Below are positions 1-13,036 of a stretch of DNA of 64,000 nt, piece by piece. A program made the position numbers and the translations under genes. The first letter of the stretch is position 1; the number at the start of each line of letters is the position of its first letter. Source of the DNA: Lasiosphaeria ovina (taxonomy: Eukaryota > Ascomycota > Sordariomycetes > Sordariales > Lasiosphaeriaceae); NCBI GenBank assembly GCA_033439765.1, contig JAULSN010000002.1, positions 3,906,001-3,970,000 of the forward strand. The letters are read 5' to 3'. The notes under the pieces are model-generated. The model saw only the letters and a program-made list of their open reading frames with translations, was not told the origin of the DNA and did no database searches.

Positions 1-3000
1 AGCTCATCGGCAACAACGCGAAAGGAAGCCGTGGAAAGTAAGCGAGCTGCCTTCCGTGCCGTGCCTTGCCGCCGGCCTACTTGCATTGCTTCGCTTTCGT
101 CTTGCCGCGGATGGTTCTTTGCTAACCATCGCCGTCTGTTCTATCATCTGTGTAGGCTTGTTGTCCTACTTCAAGACGGCTGACAAGGCGTCTCAGAGTC
201 AAAAACAGTAAGAGCCGTGTCCATCCATACCATAACCATCCCAGCCAGTCCCATATCAGTCCCATATCAGTCCCATATCAGTCCCATATCAGTCCCATAT
301 CCGCCCCCCCAGACTACTAGTTCCGGACTACACCTCCCAGCCAGACGGATTCTCTAACTACTACGCAGGAGTCCCTTCAATGACAAGACGTACCACTCCA
401 TCTACGAGGCGCTCTTCCGCTGCACCCTACTCGAGAAGGAGGGCTACTTCGGCTCCAAAAGGTCGGCCAAGTCCAGTGCCGCCGCCAGATCGAGGCTCGA
501 GAAATGCGCCGAGGTCCTGCGTCTGGCCGTCCGCCATGGCGCTTCCCGGATCAAGCGTAAGACGGCGAGAGCCATCATTGACCACATCACCCAGGTCCTT
601 ATGGGTCCCGAAGAGAGCTACATCCAGCCGCTTCTCAAGGATTACGTCAAGGCCCTGAGCACCTTTCTCGATAATTCAGCTAACGTCGAGAACCTTGCCG
701 CCTTCTCGGGCGAGAGCTGGGATATCTGTGTCGACTTCTGTGTTGACGCCCTCTCTCGCTATCTCGAAACCGGCGATCGAGATGGCTCCTCGCTGTCTCG
801 CGCCTCTCCGGCCCCCGGAGGCACAGGCCGATCCTCCTCGATTCCTACGCAGCAGTCATCTTCGAGCCAAATCGGTGGTCAACTAGCCCTGGAGCTCGTG
901 TCTTGCGTCAACTCGCTGATGTCCTCTCCAAATGCCCCCGTACAGAGGCAGGCAGGCAAGGTGTCCCATATCGTTCTTCATATTCTCCAGCTTCGCCAGA
1001 TGAAGATTGGCGAGCTGCAGAAGGCTGCTTTTTCCACCATCAACAGCATCTTCTCGCGCATTCAGACCGACGATGTGGCCCTGGCCAAGAAAGTAACGAA
1101 AGCCTTGGTTCCCCTGCTCTCTCACTGGTGGCAGCCTCGTGCCCTTTCTCGCGACGCCATGCTCAATTCCATCCGGGACGAGATGCTCAAAACCATATTT
1201 GGGACCCACTTATACATGGAAAGCATTCTCCAGGAGTCCTCGGACGGGTCGCTCCTCCAAGACGCCGAAGAGCTGCTGGATGCCTTGTGGTCTGAATACT
1301 CGAGGCGCGAGGAGCGAGCTCGCCTCCAGCTAGACGACGTGACTTTCTCGGCCATCCGCCTCCCTACTGACCATCCAAGCACTGCCGTCTTCAGTCTCCG
1401 CCCTTACCACCAAGCAGGCGAGCAAAACTGGGCTCTGCTAGAGAACCTCGCCATCTTGGAGGCCATGTACTCGCGCAACTCCCAGCAAGACGGCAGTCAC
1501 GCCCAGCCCGAAACCGACCAGCCTCGGAAGAGAAGGAGGGTGGTCGGGAGCCCCAATAGAGTGCACCAGAAAATTGTGTCCCCAGACCCGGCGGTCCAGC
1601 TAACCGCGTTGCAACTCATACCGTTCTGGGCCGCCCAGAAGCCGCCCTCCCTAGAAGACGTCACTGAAGCTATTGCTGATTTGTCAAAATGCGTCACGGC
1701 CAAGCAGGGCACTGTAGCTTCCTGGGCAATGCTCGCATGCGCTAGGTAAGGAAGGAAGGCTTTGCGTCTTTCTTTTTACGCAGCGTCCATGATTGTGCTA
1801 ACACAACCTCAAGTCTCGCCACCCATAAAATATCTCGGAGCGCTTCCCTCGTGGCTACCTGGAAACAGATCTGGCAGCTCACTGTGCGATCTCTAAGCCT
1901 CCCCCCTACTAGCCGTGCCGCCTGCGTGCTGTTGCAGGCGATAATGCAAGCGGGCCTGATTCCAGGGCACGAACTGGCGGACGACATCAATCAGATTATC
2001 ACAACCGCCGATATTAGTGGTCCTGCGGTGCTTGTTGATTCGTCTCTGACTTTGATGCTGGGTTTGCTGCGCCACCGGAACATGATGTTACCAAACGCCA
2101 GTCAAGCGACTTCAAATCACATTATTCGGTGGGTTTTTGTCAAATGGAATCCTGGTAAGTGACAGCATTGAAATAGCCACTCAAGTTATGGTCCTGACTG
2201 GTTTTGCAGCTGAACTGGGTTATGCTTCTATTCATTCCGCCCACTCGAGCCCTTTTGATCTGGTTTGTCTTTTGCGAGCCTGTTATGGCATGCCGCCGCT
2301 TCGAATGGAGGCACCGCTCCTCCTGTTTGGGGGGCCCATTGCCCAATTCTGGAAGAGCCAGAAAAAGGCCCAGCCACTTATTCGATACTTGCTGCTCCTC
2401 GGGGACGAAGTCCTACCAACACCACCCCCAACGGCCTCCGTGTCTGACGGCCCAGCCGCTGAACCCGGACAAACCTCCGATCCGACCGGAACTCATGCTA
2501 CAAAGCGCCTCGTCCTCGAGCTGCTCTTCCCAAAGATTGAAGAGCTGTCACAAATGGCAGAGTCGTGGCAAAGACGCGGCGGAGATGGCCCAGTCCCGAT
2601 ATCTACCGAGCGGCTACAGAGCGTGGTCCTTGCCTGCCTCACTGGAACACTGCTACTCCCCGAGCTTGTCAATTTGAACACATCTGTATCCAAAGACCTC
2701 GAAACAGCACTCTTCGGCGTCATCGATGCCACTCTCAAAGTAGTATCGAACGCCCCCCAAAACGAGAACTTCTTCGATCTTGTCTTGATGTCATGCACGG
2801 CGTATATTCCTCCTATGGATGAAGTCGAACTTGGGTTCTTGAAACGAGATCTTCCCCATCTCCACAAATTCTTTGCCAAGCTTTCCGACACCCTACAGGA
2901 AAGAGCGCGGCGAGACCCGTCGGGCCGTGATACAGATACCATGGACATAGACGATGATTTTGAATCCCAGGCGAGCCAGAGCAGTTCGACATCAGGAGCA

Positions 3001-6000
3001 AAAATTCTTCCCCGGCGGGACGTTCTATTGAGCCATACGCCCGAAGCCTTCTACTTAGAGACCACCCTCCGGCTATTTCTCCTTGAGGTGATCTATTCTG
3101 ATGAAGGCCAAATTGGCTGTGTCCCGGATCCTGTTCTCGACCACTTACTCGAACTCCCCAAAGAGCAGCTTTTACTATGCCGAGTATTTATGCAGGAGCT
3201 TTTTACCTCTGATGCCTTAGCCCCTGTCGAGGGCTCCATGAAAGTCGTGGAGAGGTTGGGGGAGATTATAAGCCTGGATGAATTCTCGTGCTGTGAAGTG
3301 GCATTGTGCACATGCGTCGACGTCATGGACGGCTTTATGAGCATGTGGACCGACGAGAAGCTCGAGATAGCAACTTTGGTGGGCGATCTATACCACTATC
3401 TGGTCAAGAGGTCTTTACCCAACAACTCCATGTCCGGGCCCGCCCAGATCTGGTTCTCGAAATTGCTCTTCCACCTCCTCGAGGTCAGATCAGATTATGC
3501 TGCGGCCTTAAAACTGCCATCGGCCAGGTCCACAGTCCTGACAATTCTACAAGAGGGCACCATGGATGTCAAGTACATCATCGCACTCAATCTACCCAAG
3601 ATCTTCGGGCTATATGTTCTCAAAACGCACGACGACATCTTCGTCGATGTTTTGGAGAGCCTTCCCGCTGATCCGGAGGCCACTGAGGGCATCGCTTACC
3701 GTCTGTTCGTTCTGGCCGAGTTGGCTTGCAGGTGGCCAACCCTGCTACGTCGGTGTATCTACCACATTTTCGAAACCCCGGGCAAGATTGTCCAATCCGG
3801 AAAATATGCGGCGAGCTGCTTGGAACGGATATCCGTGTCTCTGAACCTCAGCAGCCCCCGTGAGCTCTTTAAACTCTTTGCTCCCCAACTGCTCTATACA
3901 TGGCTTGAAAGCGACTCAATTGAAGAGATTCCCTTTGAGATATTTGGCTTTGCGAGTCTCCAAGACCTCTTGTTGATGGCCCAGACTGAAGCAGCTGCAA
4001 TCATGATTATGCGTGGACAGGAGAAAGAGGCCCTCGATCTAGCTCAGAGCCTAGGCTTGATGCCCCAGAAACTGATCCAGCAGAGCTTTACCAAGATCGT
4101 AGCATACAGCATTGCGCACGACATCAGCGTCCCGAGCGGTGGCGATCGTGTGACTGGGGAGAGCCGACTCAGGAAGATTCTTGGAAAGGAAGGATTCCTG
4201 GAGAACATCCATCTCAACTTCGCAGACATTATAGCCACCTTCTTTGACATCTTCGACCAGGAGGACCCAATTGAGAAGGCTCTGAGGAGAGAGGGGAGGT
4301 TCACCGCCGCGGCTGATGCAATGGATGAGATCAAGAAGCTTGGCCACTTGAGCACGCCCTTGCCACCGAATCAGCAGCCAATGTTCAAGGCAAAGTATCT
4401 CACAAGAGAAATTGCTCACCTTTGCAGCCGGACACCCTACGAGCCCGATAACTTGTGGACGCCTGCCCTGGTTGTGTTTGTGGCTCGCAAGCTCCTGAAC
4501 ACAATCCATCCGGCGCTCGGCCCCCTCCACGCATGCTCGGTGCTACGAAAGATTCGCGTTCTCGTCTGTCTGGCCGGCGAGCACGCGTTGTCTGCTTATC
4601 CTCTGGAGATGCTTCTTCATTCCATCCGAGCCTTCGCGGTTGATCCAGAGTGCGCAGACGATGCCCTCGGTATAATTCAGTATCTCGTGCTCAAGGGAGA
4701 CGCCCACCTGAAGAAGACGCCCTCGTTCCTGGCTGGATACGCCCTGTCGAGCCTCGCTGACCTCCGGGTATTTCTCGAATCGAGCCAATCCAGCACGACC
4801 CAGGAGAGCCAGTTCAAAGCAACCATGGGTAAAGCACAGCTATTCCACTCCTGGTTTGCCAAGTACCTTGCGGCCTACGATTCTTTGTCGTTCAAGGACG
4901 ATGCTCAGCGCCGTGCGTTCAAATCTATCACACAGTCGGCTGCTCACATTCGTGCGTCGGGCAATGCCGAAAAAGGTACCCACGAGAGCAACCTCCTCCT
5001 GGAGATCCTCGATGACTGGGACCGTGAGAACCAGCTCCTCAATGAACCGGCCCGCGGCGTTGCTCTCTCTATGCTCTGCGGTGTCTTTAGGATTCCCCTA
5101 TCGAGCAGACTCGACATGATCGAAACTGACGCAGACGCAATAAGCCATGGGGCTGTTGTCTGGAAGAGCTGTGGCTCCCAGAGGCTGAGCGGCGAGTACT
5201 TGGCGTGGGCTGGCCGAGTACTGGGTCGGTCCTTCGCTGCGTCGGGCGAGGTGCCACAGGAGCTCCTACGTGAATCCCGGCTTCAGGAGTATCGCAGGAT
5301 ATCATTCGACAACAGCGGCTCCGAGGAAGGGCTCATCAACCTCATCGAGGCGCTCACTGTGAACGGCGATTGTTTCACCCGCCGGCTTAGCTGAATCTGC
5401 TTTGCGGACGGTGGTCTCGGACGCGGTGAGCGAAGATGATCAAGACCTAATCGGTGCTTGCCAAAAGACCCTTTCAGAGTCCCTGCTGGTGTCATCCAAC
5501 TGGGACCCATACAGAACTCCGCATTCCGATTACTACGCGGTCGACTCACCCAAGGACGCAGAAGTATTTACCGCCAGCCAATTGGAGAGTCCAGACTGGT
5601 CACAGCGACTCGCGACGCTTCTGGCCTATTCGGTGCCCGAGAGTGTGACGCTGAGGGTGCTACCTCCAATCCTCACCAAAGTCAAGGGGTTCGCTGAAAA
5701 GGCTTTCCCCTTCGTGGTCCACCTGGTCTTGGTGTACCAGTTGGAAAAGCAACAAGGGATGAAGCGGCGCCTCTCTGAGGCCTTGACAGAGTGGCTGACT
5801 TGCACATCTACTGCAGCCACGGAAAACGTGAAGCTTCTGCTAAACACGATCCTGTATCTGAGAACCCAGCCGTTGCCCGGCGAATCTTCAATCGCCGACC
5901 GAGGACACTGGCTGGATGTGAGTTTCTCTAGCGCAGCTGCCGCCGCCACGCGATGTGGCATGTTCAAAGTGGCCATTCTGTTTGCCGAGCTAGCCTTCTC

Positions 6001-9000
6001 CGAATCCTCTCGCGGTTCTCGGCGCTCATCGGCCATCAGGGAGATTGAGGATTCAAGTGATATTTTACTCGACATATTCGAGAATATCGATGACCCAGAT
6101 GCGTACTACGGCCTAACGCCGGACGCCTCGCTCTCCACGGTCCTAGCTCGCCTGGAGTACGAGAATGATGGGAGTAAGAGCCTCGCGTTCCGCGGCGCTC
6201 AGTACGATAGCCACCTGAGACGCAGGGACCCTGCGTCGCATCAGGATGGACAGGCCCTTATCAACGCTTTGAGCAGCCTCGGGCTTTCCGGGCTGTCCAA
6301 TTCTCTCCTCCAAACGCAGCAAGGCTCGGATGCGTCGTCGGCATCTCTCGACAGCACCTTTATCACGGCAAGGAGACTGGAGATGTGGAATCTTCCAGCT
6401 CCCTCGAGTAATGAGAACTGGGCCGTGACGGTGTACAAGGCATATCAAAGCATGCACCAAGCCCCTGATATCAACGCCGTTAGAGATGCGGTCCACGAAG
6501 GTTTCAGGAGTACCATTCGCCACCTCACAACCCGGACCCTGAATACGTCAAGCTTGCGCCATCAACTCGGGGCCCTTGCCGCCCTAGCAGAGCTCGACGA
6601 TCTCCTAAATGTCATTGACCAGCCCGAGCTACAAACCACGCTCTCCACGTTTGAGAAGCGATCAAAATGGATGATGAGCGGACGGTAAGATACCCAGCAA
6701 CCAACCTGGCAGCTCGAACAAAACAAGCTAACCCATATATAGATACGGCGACGTGGGACAGATTCTTTCCTGTAGGGAAACAACACTGAGCTTGTGGAGT
6801 CGGCATCACAAGTTACGGCCGTCAATGTTGACGCCGGCAGATGCTCGCCTAATACAGATTCGCGGCATGCTGCTGTCTTCTGATATATATCGCTTCCACC
6901 GCGCCAACCAGGAGAGCCTGAACATATCCACAACACTCACCGACCTCATCAAGCCGAGCGAGTCCTTGGGACTAAACATAGACGCCGCAATCAAAATTGA
7001 GGCTGCAAATTCGCTCTGGAACCACGGCGAAATGATTTCGTCCATCCGCATGTTGCAGAACATTGACAAAGACTCGTCCCTGAAGAAGCAGACGGTCCCG
7101 GTAAGCCGTTCTGATCTCTTGTCAAAGATTGGCTATCAGGTCTCGGTCGCGAGGCTAGAGAACCCAGAAAATATACAGAAAAAGTATCTCGAGCCAGCGC
7201 TCAAGGAGCTCAGGGGCAAGATTGAGGGCAAGGATGCTGGCCAGGTATTCCACCAATTCGCCATGTTCTGTGACGAGCAGCTCCAGAACCAGGATAGTCT
7301 AGAGGACCTGGCGCGGTTGCAGAGCTTGAAGAAGGGCAAGAGCGATGAGGTGTCGCAGCTCAAGGTCTTGATTGCGAACTCGAAGGATTCGCAGAACAAG
7401 AGCCGGTACTCGGGCTATCTTGCAAAAGCTAGACAGTGGCTTGATCTCGACCAGCAAGAACTTCGCCGTGTTGAGCAAACGCGTGGCGAGTTTGTCAAGC
7501 TGAGTTTGGAGAACTATCTGCTCTCTTTGGCCGCGTCGGACGAGCATAACAACGACGCACTGCGCTTCACGGCCCTGTGGCTGGAGCGTTCCGAGGAGGA
7601 GACGACGAACGAGGCGGTCAAGAAGCACATCAACAAGGTTCCGACGCGGAAATTTGCCCCCCTGATGAACCAGCTCTCTTCGCGCCTTCAGGACCAGCCG
7701 CAGCAGCTCTTCCAGAAGCTCCTGGTCGACTTGGTCTATCGAATCTGCGTCGACCATCCATTCCACGGCATGTATCAGATATGGTCAGGGGCTAAGTCGC
7801 GCGTCAATAGGGACGACGAAGTGGCCGTCTCCCGACAGAAGGCGACAGAGCACATTGCCAAGGCTCTCGCCAAGGCCGAGTCTGTGTCCAAGATTTGGCC
7901 GGCGATTGACCAGACAAGCAGAGTCTACCATGCTTTGGCGCTGGACCGCGACTCTAACAGGTACAAGGCCGGCCACAAGCTTGCCATCAGGGACTCGGCG
8001 GCTGGTCAGGCCTTCCTCAGCACGCTCGCAAAGTACGAAATCCCGCCGCCCACGATGCAGATTGAGCTGTCGGCCAGCCTCGACTACTCAAAGGTGCCCA
8101 TGATACAGAAGTTTGAGCCCAGCATGTCGATTGCCTCTGGCGTGAGCGCGCCCAAGATCATCACGGCCGTGGGGACCGACGGGCAGAGGTACAAGCAGCT
8201 CGTCAAGGGAGGCAACGACGATCTTCGGCAGGACGCCATCATGGAACAGGTGTTTGCTGCCGTGTCAGAGCTGCTCAAGCTGCACAGGCCGACGAGGCAA
8301 CGGAATCTGGGCATCCGTACCTACAAAGTCCTACCACTGACGTCCTCGTCGGGCCTCATTGAGTTCGTGTCGAACACAATTCCGCTCCACGAATACCTGA
8401 TGCCGGCGCACGAGCGGTACTATCCCAAGGACCTCAAGGGATCGCAGTGCCGCAAGGAGATCTCCAACGCGCAGACCAAGACGGTGGAGACGCGCGTCAG
8501 TGCGTACCGGAAGGTGACGGAGAAGTTCCACCCGGTGATGCGATACTTCTTCATGGAGTACTTTTCAGACCCGGACGAGTGGTTCCTGCGGCGAACTGCG
8601 TACACGCGAGCAACGGCGGCCGTGTCGGTGCTGGGCCACGTGCTCGGGCTGGGGGACAGGCACGGACACAACATCCTGTTGGACTCCAAGACGGGCGAGG
8701 TGGTTCACATTGACCTCGGGGTGGCGTTTGAGATGGGGCGGGTGCTGCCAGTGCCGGAACTGGTGCCGTTCCGCCTGACGAGGGACATTGTGGACGGCAT
8801 GGGCATCACCAAGACCGAGGGCGTGTTCCGGCGCTGCTGCGAGTTCACTCTCGACGCGCTGCGCGAGGAGACGTACTCGATCATGACCATCCTCGACGTG
8901 CTGCGCTACGATCCGCTGTACTCGTGGTCCATCTCGCCCGTGCGCATGGCCAAGCTGCAGAACGCGCGCGCCGCCGGGGCCGACGACAACGGTGGCGAGG

Positions 9001-9300
9001 CGGGCGGCGATGACCAGTCTGACGTTGATAACAAGAAGTCGGTCAACGAGCCGTCCGAGGCCGACCGCGCGCTCGAGGTGGTCCGCAAGAAGCTTTCCAA
9101 AACGCTCAGTGTCATGGCTACGGTGAACGACCTCATCAACCAGGCGACGGACGAGAGGAACCTCGCCGTGCTATACTCTGGTAAGTTCCGGCCATTCTGC
9201 TTGACTTGTCCACCCCTTTCCCCGTCTTCATCTTTTACCGTCTTCGCTTGAGACTTGAAATACTTACCGGATATCTACAGGATGGGCAGCCTATGCCTAG
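1..9300 (+). CDS. tel1: Serine/threonine-protein kinase Tel1 (ATM orthologue), 5'-partial, with an apparent frameshift
   Basis: Tel1/ATM is the PI3K-like kinase that signals double-strand breaks and maintains telomeres in the nucleus. Exons read from the sequence: <1-37, 156-207, 369-1745, 1814-2154, 2210-6684 (containing the frameshift), 6743-9180, 9281-9300. All junctions are GT-AG and keep frame. About 2,910 residues are visible, and only the first few tens of residues should be missing. The N-terminus resembles the TAN region (TRKEAVESLL..., then NDKTYHSIYEALFR). A basic stretch QPRKRRRVV near 1525 could be an NLS. A FAT-like helical region precedes the kinase: GGNDDLRQD near 8210, catalytic loop LGLGDRHGHN near 8645 and the DFG-equivalent HIDLGVAFE near 8705. 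The 20-nt last exon completes a FATC ending in GWAAYA. At 5378-5380 the frame moves by one base inside an otherwise coding exon (see findings). The kinase region itself is intact. Confidence 0.95.
246..300 (+). repeat. 11-bp minisatellite (CAGTCCCATAT x5) inside a tel1 intron
   Basis: Five head-to-tail perfect copies of CAGTCCCATAT fill 55 nt of the second visible tel1 intron (208-368). The intron keeps a GTAAGA donor and a CGCAG acceptor, so the array should not affect the protein. Copy number is likely to vary between isolates. Confidence 0.95.
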
Positions 9301-10249
9301 ACGGGTGGTGTTGTAACTATTGTATATGGATATGGACATGGACATGGACATGAGGCACGGGTGCCCAACATCTCGAGAGCATTGCATTGATATATTGACA
9401 TGCCGGTTGGGCGGCTTGTAGTTGACGTAAGACAACATTAACAGATATCATTGCCATTTAATAATAGCCTGCCCGTACAGCTTTGTAATTGCGCTGTTCC
9501 AGGTGCTAGACGGTCGTGAATGTCAATATTGGGTGTTTGTGTTGTTGCGGTGAACCGACTGCACGGAACATGAACGTTAATCCGCCTTTGGGCCGACTTT
9601 CATGACCGACATTCCGTAACCCTTACCCTGCGGGGGTCTGGACAGTGCCAAACACAGTTATCGATTCCCGGATGACGAGCTCTACATAACCCCGACCTTG
9701 GCGGCTGATCACTGCACTGAGCTGCACGCAATGCACAGTAATCTCTTGCAGCTTCATACGCAGTGACAACCTCAAATCCGTTCACTGCCGCCGCCGTGAA
9801 GTTGAACCCCGAGCACAATCCTCTGGTGGGTGCCTCGACTCGAATTTCGACGCCAACTTGGATCGAAGCTCTCTGAACGCGCCACTGAACACTACTAGCA
9901 GACTTACTACGCACAGACAACAGACAACCTGACCCCGTTTGGCCAACCCAACGCCAACCTAGGTAGTTCCGCCTCGACATTGACGTTACGTTACCAATCC
10001 CGTTGGCAAGAACGACCCCAACCCGGGCCGTCGCCAGCCAACTCGGAATATACGCATCGTCGCATAGCATTGCAGCCGTGGCCATACGAGACAAGACGAC
10101 GACAACGACGACGAGCAGGAAGGCATCCCCAGCGAAACACAGGCACAAACACACGAGCACCTGCACCAGCACCAGCACCTGCACCTGCACCAGCAGTCGC
10201 ACCAGCTCCCGGGAGTGACACACGCCCGCTGCTGGACCTTTCCAGGTCC
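9301..10249. other. tel1-cul4 intergenic region
   Basis: This region holds the tel1 3' region and the cul4 promoter and leader. A short GGACAT repeat lies at 9328-9352. From 9980 a frame continuous with cul4 is open but has no ATG before 10250; within it, 10158-10200 is a CACCAG/CACCTG repeat that would encode a Pro-Ala run. No other gene is supported. Confidence 0.7.
10158..10200 (+). repeat. CACCAG/CACCTG hexamer repeat in the cul4 leader
   Basis: An imperfect hexanucleotide array lies 50-90 nt before the cul4 ATG, in frame with it. Translated, it gives an alternating Pro-Ala tract. It is probably 5' UTR because no ATG precedes it in frame. Confidence 0.8.
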
Positions 10250-13036
10250 ATGCCTCCCACCCCGTCGCAGCCATCCTTCGGCGGCCTCACCCATCCCCGC
10301 ATCTCCTCGGCCGCCTCTTCACCAACTACTGCCAAGCGCAGGCACGGCGTTGATTCCGACCCGCCCGCGCCCCCGTGCTCGCCCTCTGTTCAAATCAGCG
10401 CCCCTGACCACGACCCCAAGCGCCTCCGTTCCGACAACTACATCGCCCCGCCCGCCATGTCGGCCAAGGCCCAGGGCAAGCGCCCCGACATCATCGGCCT
10501 CGCCCATATCAGCCCCAGCTCGTCGCCCCTCCCCCGCCGTCCTTCGGTCCTCCAGCCGCACATGGGTCCCCGCAGGCTCGTCATCAAGAACTACCGCACG
10601 GCCACCGCCAGGGCCGCCACCGGTGTCAACGAGTACTACACGCGCACCCGTGCCGAGCTGGATGCCGCCCTTGCCGCCATCTTCGCCGGCCGCCCGACTC
10701 CCCAGCCCATGGAGCGCCTCTACCGCGGCGTCGAGGACATATGCCGCAAGGGCGACGCTGCCGACCTGGCCGAGAAGCTCCGGTCCCGCTGCGATACTCA
10801 CCTCAACAGCGACGACGTCCTCGGCGGCCTACGCACCGCCGCCGATGCCGACAGCGTCTCCTCCGACCACGTCGCCGTGCTACGCTCCGTGCTCGCCCAC
10901 TGGAAGACGTGGAGCGACCAGATGCTCCTCGTGCGGTGGATCTACAGCTACATGGACCGCACATTCCTCTTAAATAGCAAACCCACCCAGCAGGGCTTGC
11001 ACGATAAGTCGAGGACGTCTCAGAACCTCAACGACATGGGTATCAGTCAGTTCCGGAGGGCCGTCTTCGGGTCACGTAGCGACCCGGCCCCCATTGGACA
11101 GAGTGTCTTGGCTGCCATGTGCGAGCTCGTTGACTACGACCGCCACGGCGACGAGAGGTTTGATTCTGCACTGTTCAAGGATGCTGTCACCATGCTGCGC
11201 CTCTTTGGCGTCTATGGCAAGTTCTTCGAGCCCAGGTTCCTGACCGAGTCTCACCTCTACCTTTCCGCGTGCGCCGAGGAGTGGAACACAACCTACAACC
11301 TGAAGGACTACATCATGGCCTGCGACAGGTTACTACGCCGCGAGAGTGGGCGCTGCGACGTCTACAACTTCGACAGCACCACCAAGAGGCAGCTGCGGGA
11401 CGATGCCCACCACGTCCTGATTGACTCTTATTCGTCCAAACTTCTGGACAGCGGGAGCGTCGCCAAGCTCCTCGAAGCCAACGATGTAGCGTCCATGAAA
11501 GCCCTCTACGATCTGCTACGCCTGTCTGACATCCAAAAGCGGCTTAAGGGCCCGTGGGAGGGCTATGTCCGCGAGGCCGGATCAGAAATTGTAAGCGACA
11601 CGGCGAGGGGCGACGAAATGGTCATCCGCCTGCTGGGGCTCCGGAAGTCGCTCGACATTATGATCCGAGACGCCTTCGGCAAGGACGACGTCTTCACGTA
11701 CGGCTTGCGTGAGGCGTTTGGCTACTTCGTCAACGACAAGAAGAGCTCGTCGTCGTGGAACACGGGCACGTCCAAGGTCGGCGAGATGATTGCCAAGTAC
11801 ATTGACATGCTCCTCCGCGGCGGTCTCAAGACGCTGCCCAAGACACTGCTGTCCGACAGCAGGGACCGTGCCGACGCAGAGAAGAGCGGTCTGGCGAGCA
11901 CGGCCGACGAGGACGCCGAGCTCGATCGCCAGCTGGACCAGGGCATTGAGTTGTTCCGGTTCATCCAAGGCAAGGATGTCTTTGAGGCCTTTTACAAAAA
12001 GGACCTAGCGCGCAGGCTGTTGCTCGGCCGCAGCGCCAGCCAAGACGCCGAGCGTAACATGCTCTCCAAGCTTAAGAACGAGTGCGGCTCCAGCTTCACG
12101 CACAATCTGGAGCAGATGTTCAAAGATCAGGAAATGGCCCGGGACGAGATGAGCTCGTACCGAGAATGGATCGCCACTTACCGCAAGTTCAAGCCCGGTG
12201 GCATAGACCTGAACGTCAGCATACTGTCGGCTGCGGCATGGCCCACGTACTCCAGCATTGAAGTGTTTCTCCCGCCGGACGTGCAAGAGCGCATCAACAT
12301 GTTCGATAAGTTCTACGTCCACAAGCACACGGGCCGCCGGTTGACGTGGAAGCACAACCTGTCGCACTGCGTGGTCAAGGCCCAATTCGACCGCGGGCCC
12401 AAGGAGCTGCTTGTCAGCGCCCTGCAGGCCGTCGTGCTGGTGCTCTTCAACGACGTTGAGGAAGGCGACGGCGTGCTCTCGTACGACCAGATTCTACAAT
12501 CCACGGGCATGCCGGCCCCCGAGCTTGGCCGCACGCTCCAGAGCCTCGCCTGCGGCAAGGTGCGCGTACTGTCCAAAAAGCCGCGGAGCCGTGACGTGCA
12601 GCCCACCGACACATTCACCGTCAACAAGGCCTTCACAGACCCAAAGTACCGCGTCAAGATCAATCAGATCCAGCTCAAGGAGACAAAGGAGGAGAACAAA
12701 GACACACACGAGCGCGTCGCCGCCGACCGCCAGTTCGAGACCCAAGCTGCCATTGTCAGGATCATGAAGAGCAGGAAACAAATGACGCACGCGCAGCTTG
12801 TCGCCGAGGTCATCAACCAGACCAAGAGCAGGGGGGCCGTGGACGCGGCAGATATCAAGTTGAATATTGAGAAGTGGGTTTTTCTTTTCTTTCTCCCACT
12901 GTTTTTCACCTCCCCCATCACCCCCTGTTTTCATGTCGATAGAGAGTATCGGTTTTGCTGACACACGACTCACGACAGGCTCATTGAGAAGGACTACATC
13001 GAGCGAGAGGGCGGGTGGTATATCTATCTGGCCTAG
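10250..13036 (+). CDS. cul4: Cullin-4, scaffold of a CRL4 ubiquitin ligase
   Basis: Cullin-4 bridges the DDB1 adaptor and the RING protein Rbx1 in nuclear CRL4 ligases. Exons are 10250-12873 and 12979-13036, giving 893 residues; the 105-nt intron has a GTGGGT donor and a CGACAG acceptor. The first ~100 residues are Pro/Ser-rich and variable. The cullin repeats follow (for example NDMGISQFRRAVFG near residue 263). The cullin homology region carries DVFEAFYKKDLARRLLLGRS near residue 578 and LQSLACGKVRVL. The neddylation-site segment is AAIVRIMKSRK near residue 837, and the winged helix ends LIEKDYIEREGGWYIYLA. The Cul4 assignment over Cul3 rests on the LQSLACGKVRVL-KINQIQLKET-ERVAADRQ series, as I know these families. 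The start is the first in-frame ATG; the reading frame stays open upstream. Confidence 0.93.

Noticed and set aside
5359..5390. Mini-intron explaining the tel1 frame change
   Set aside because: It would be only 32 nt, lacks a branch site and joins to the wrong frame.
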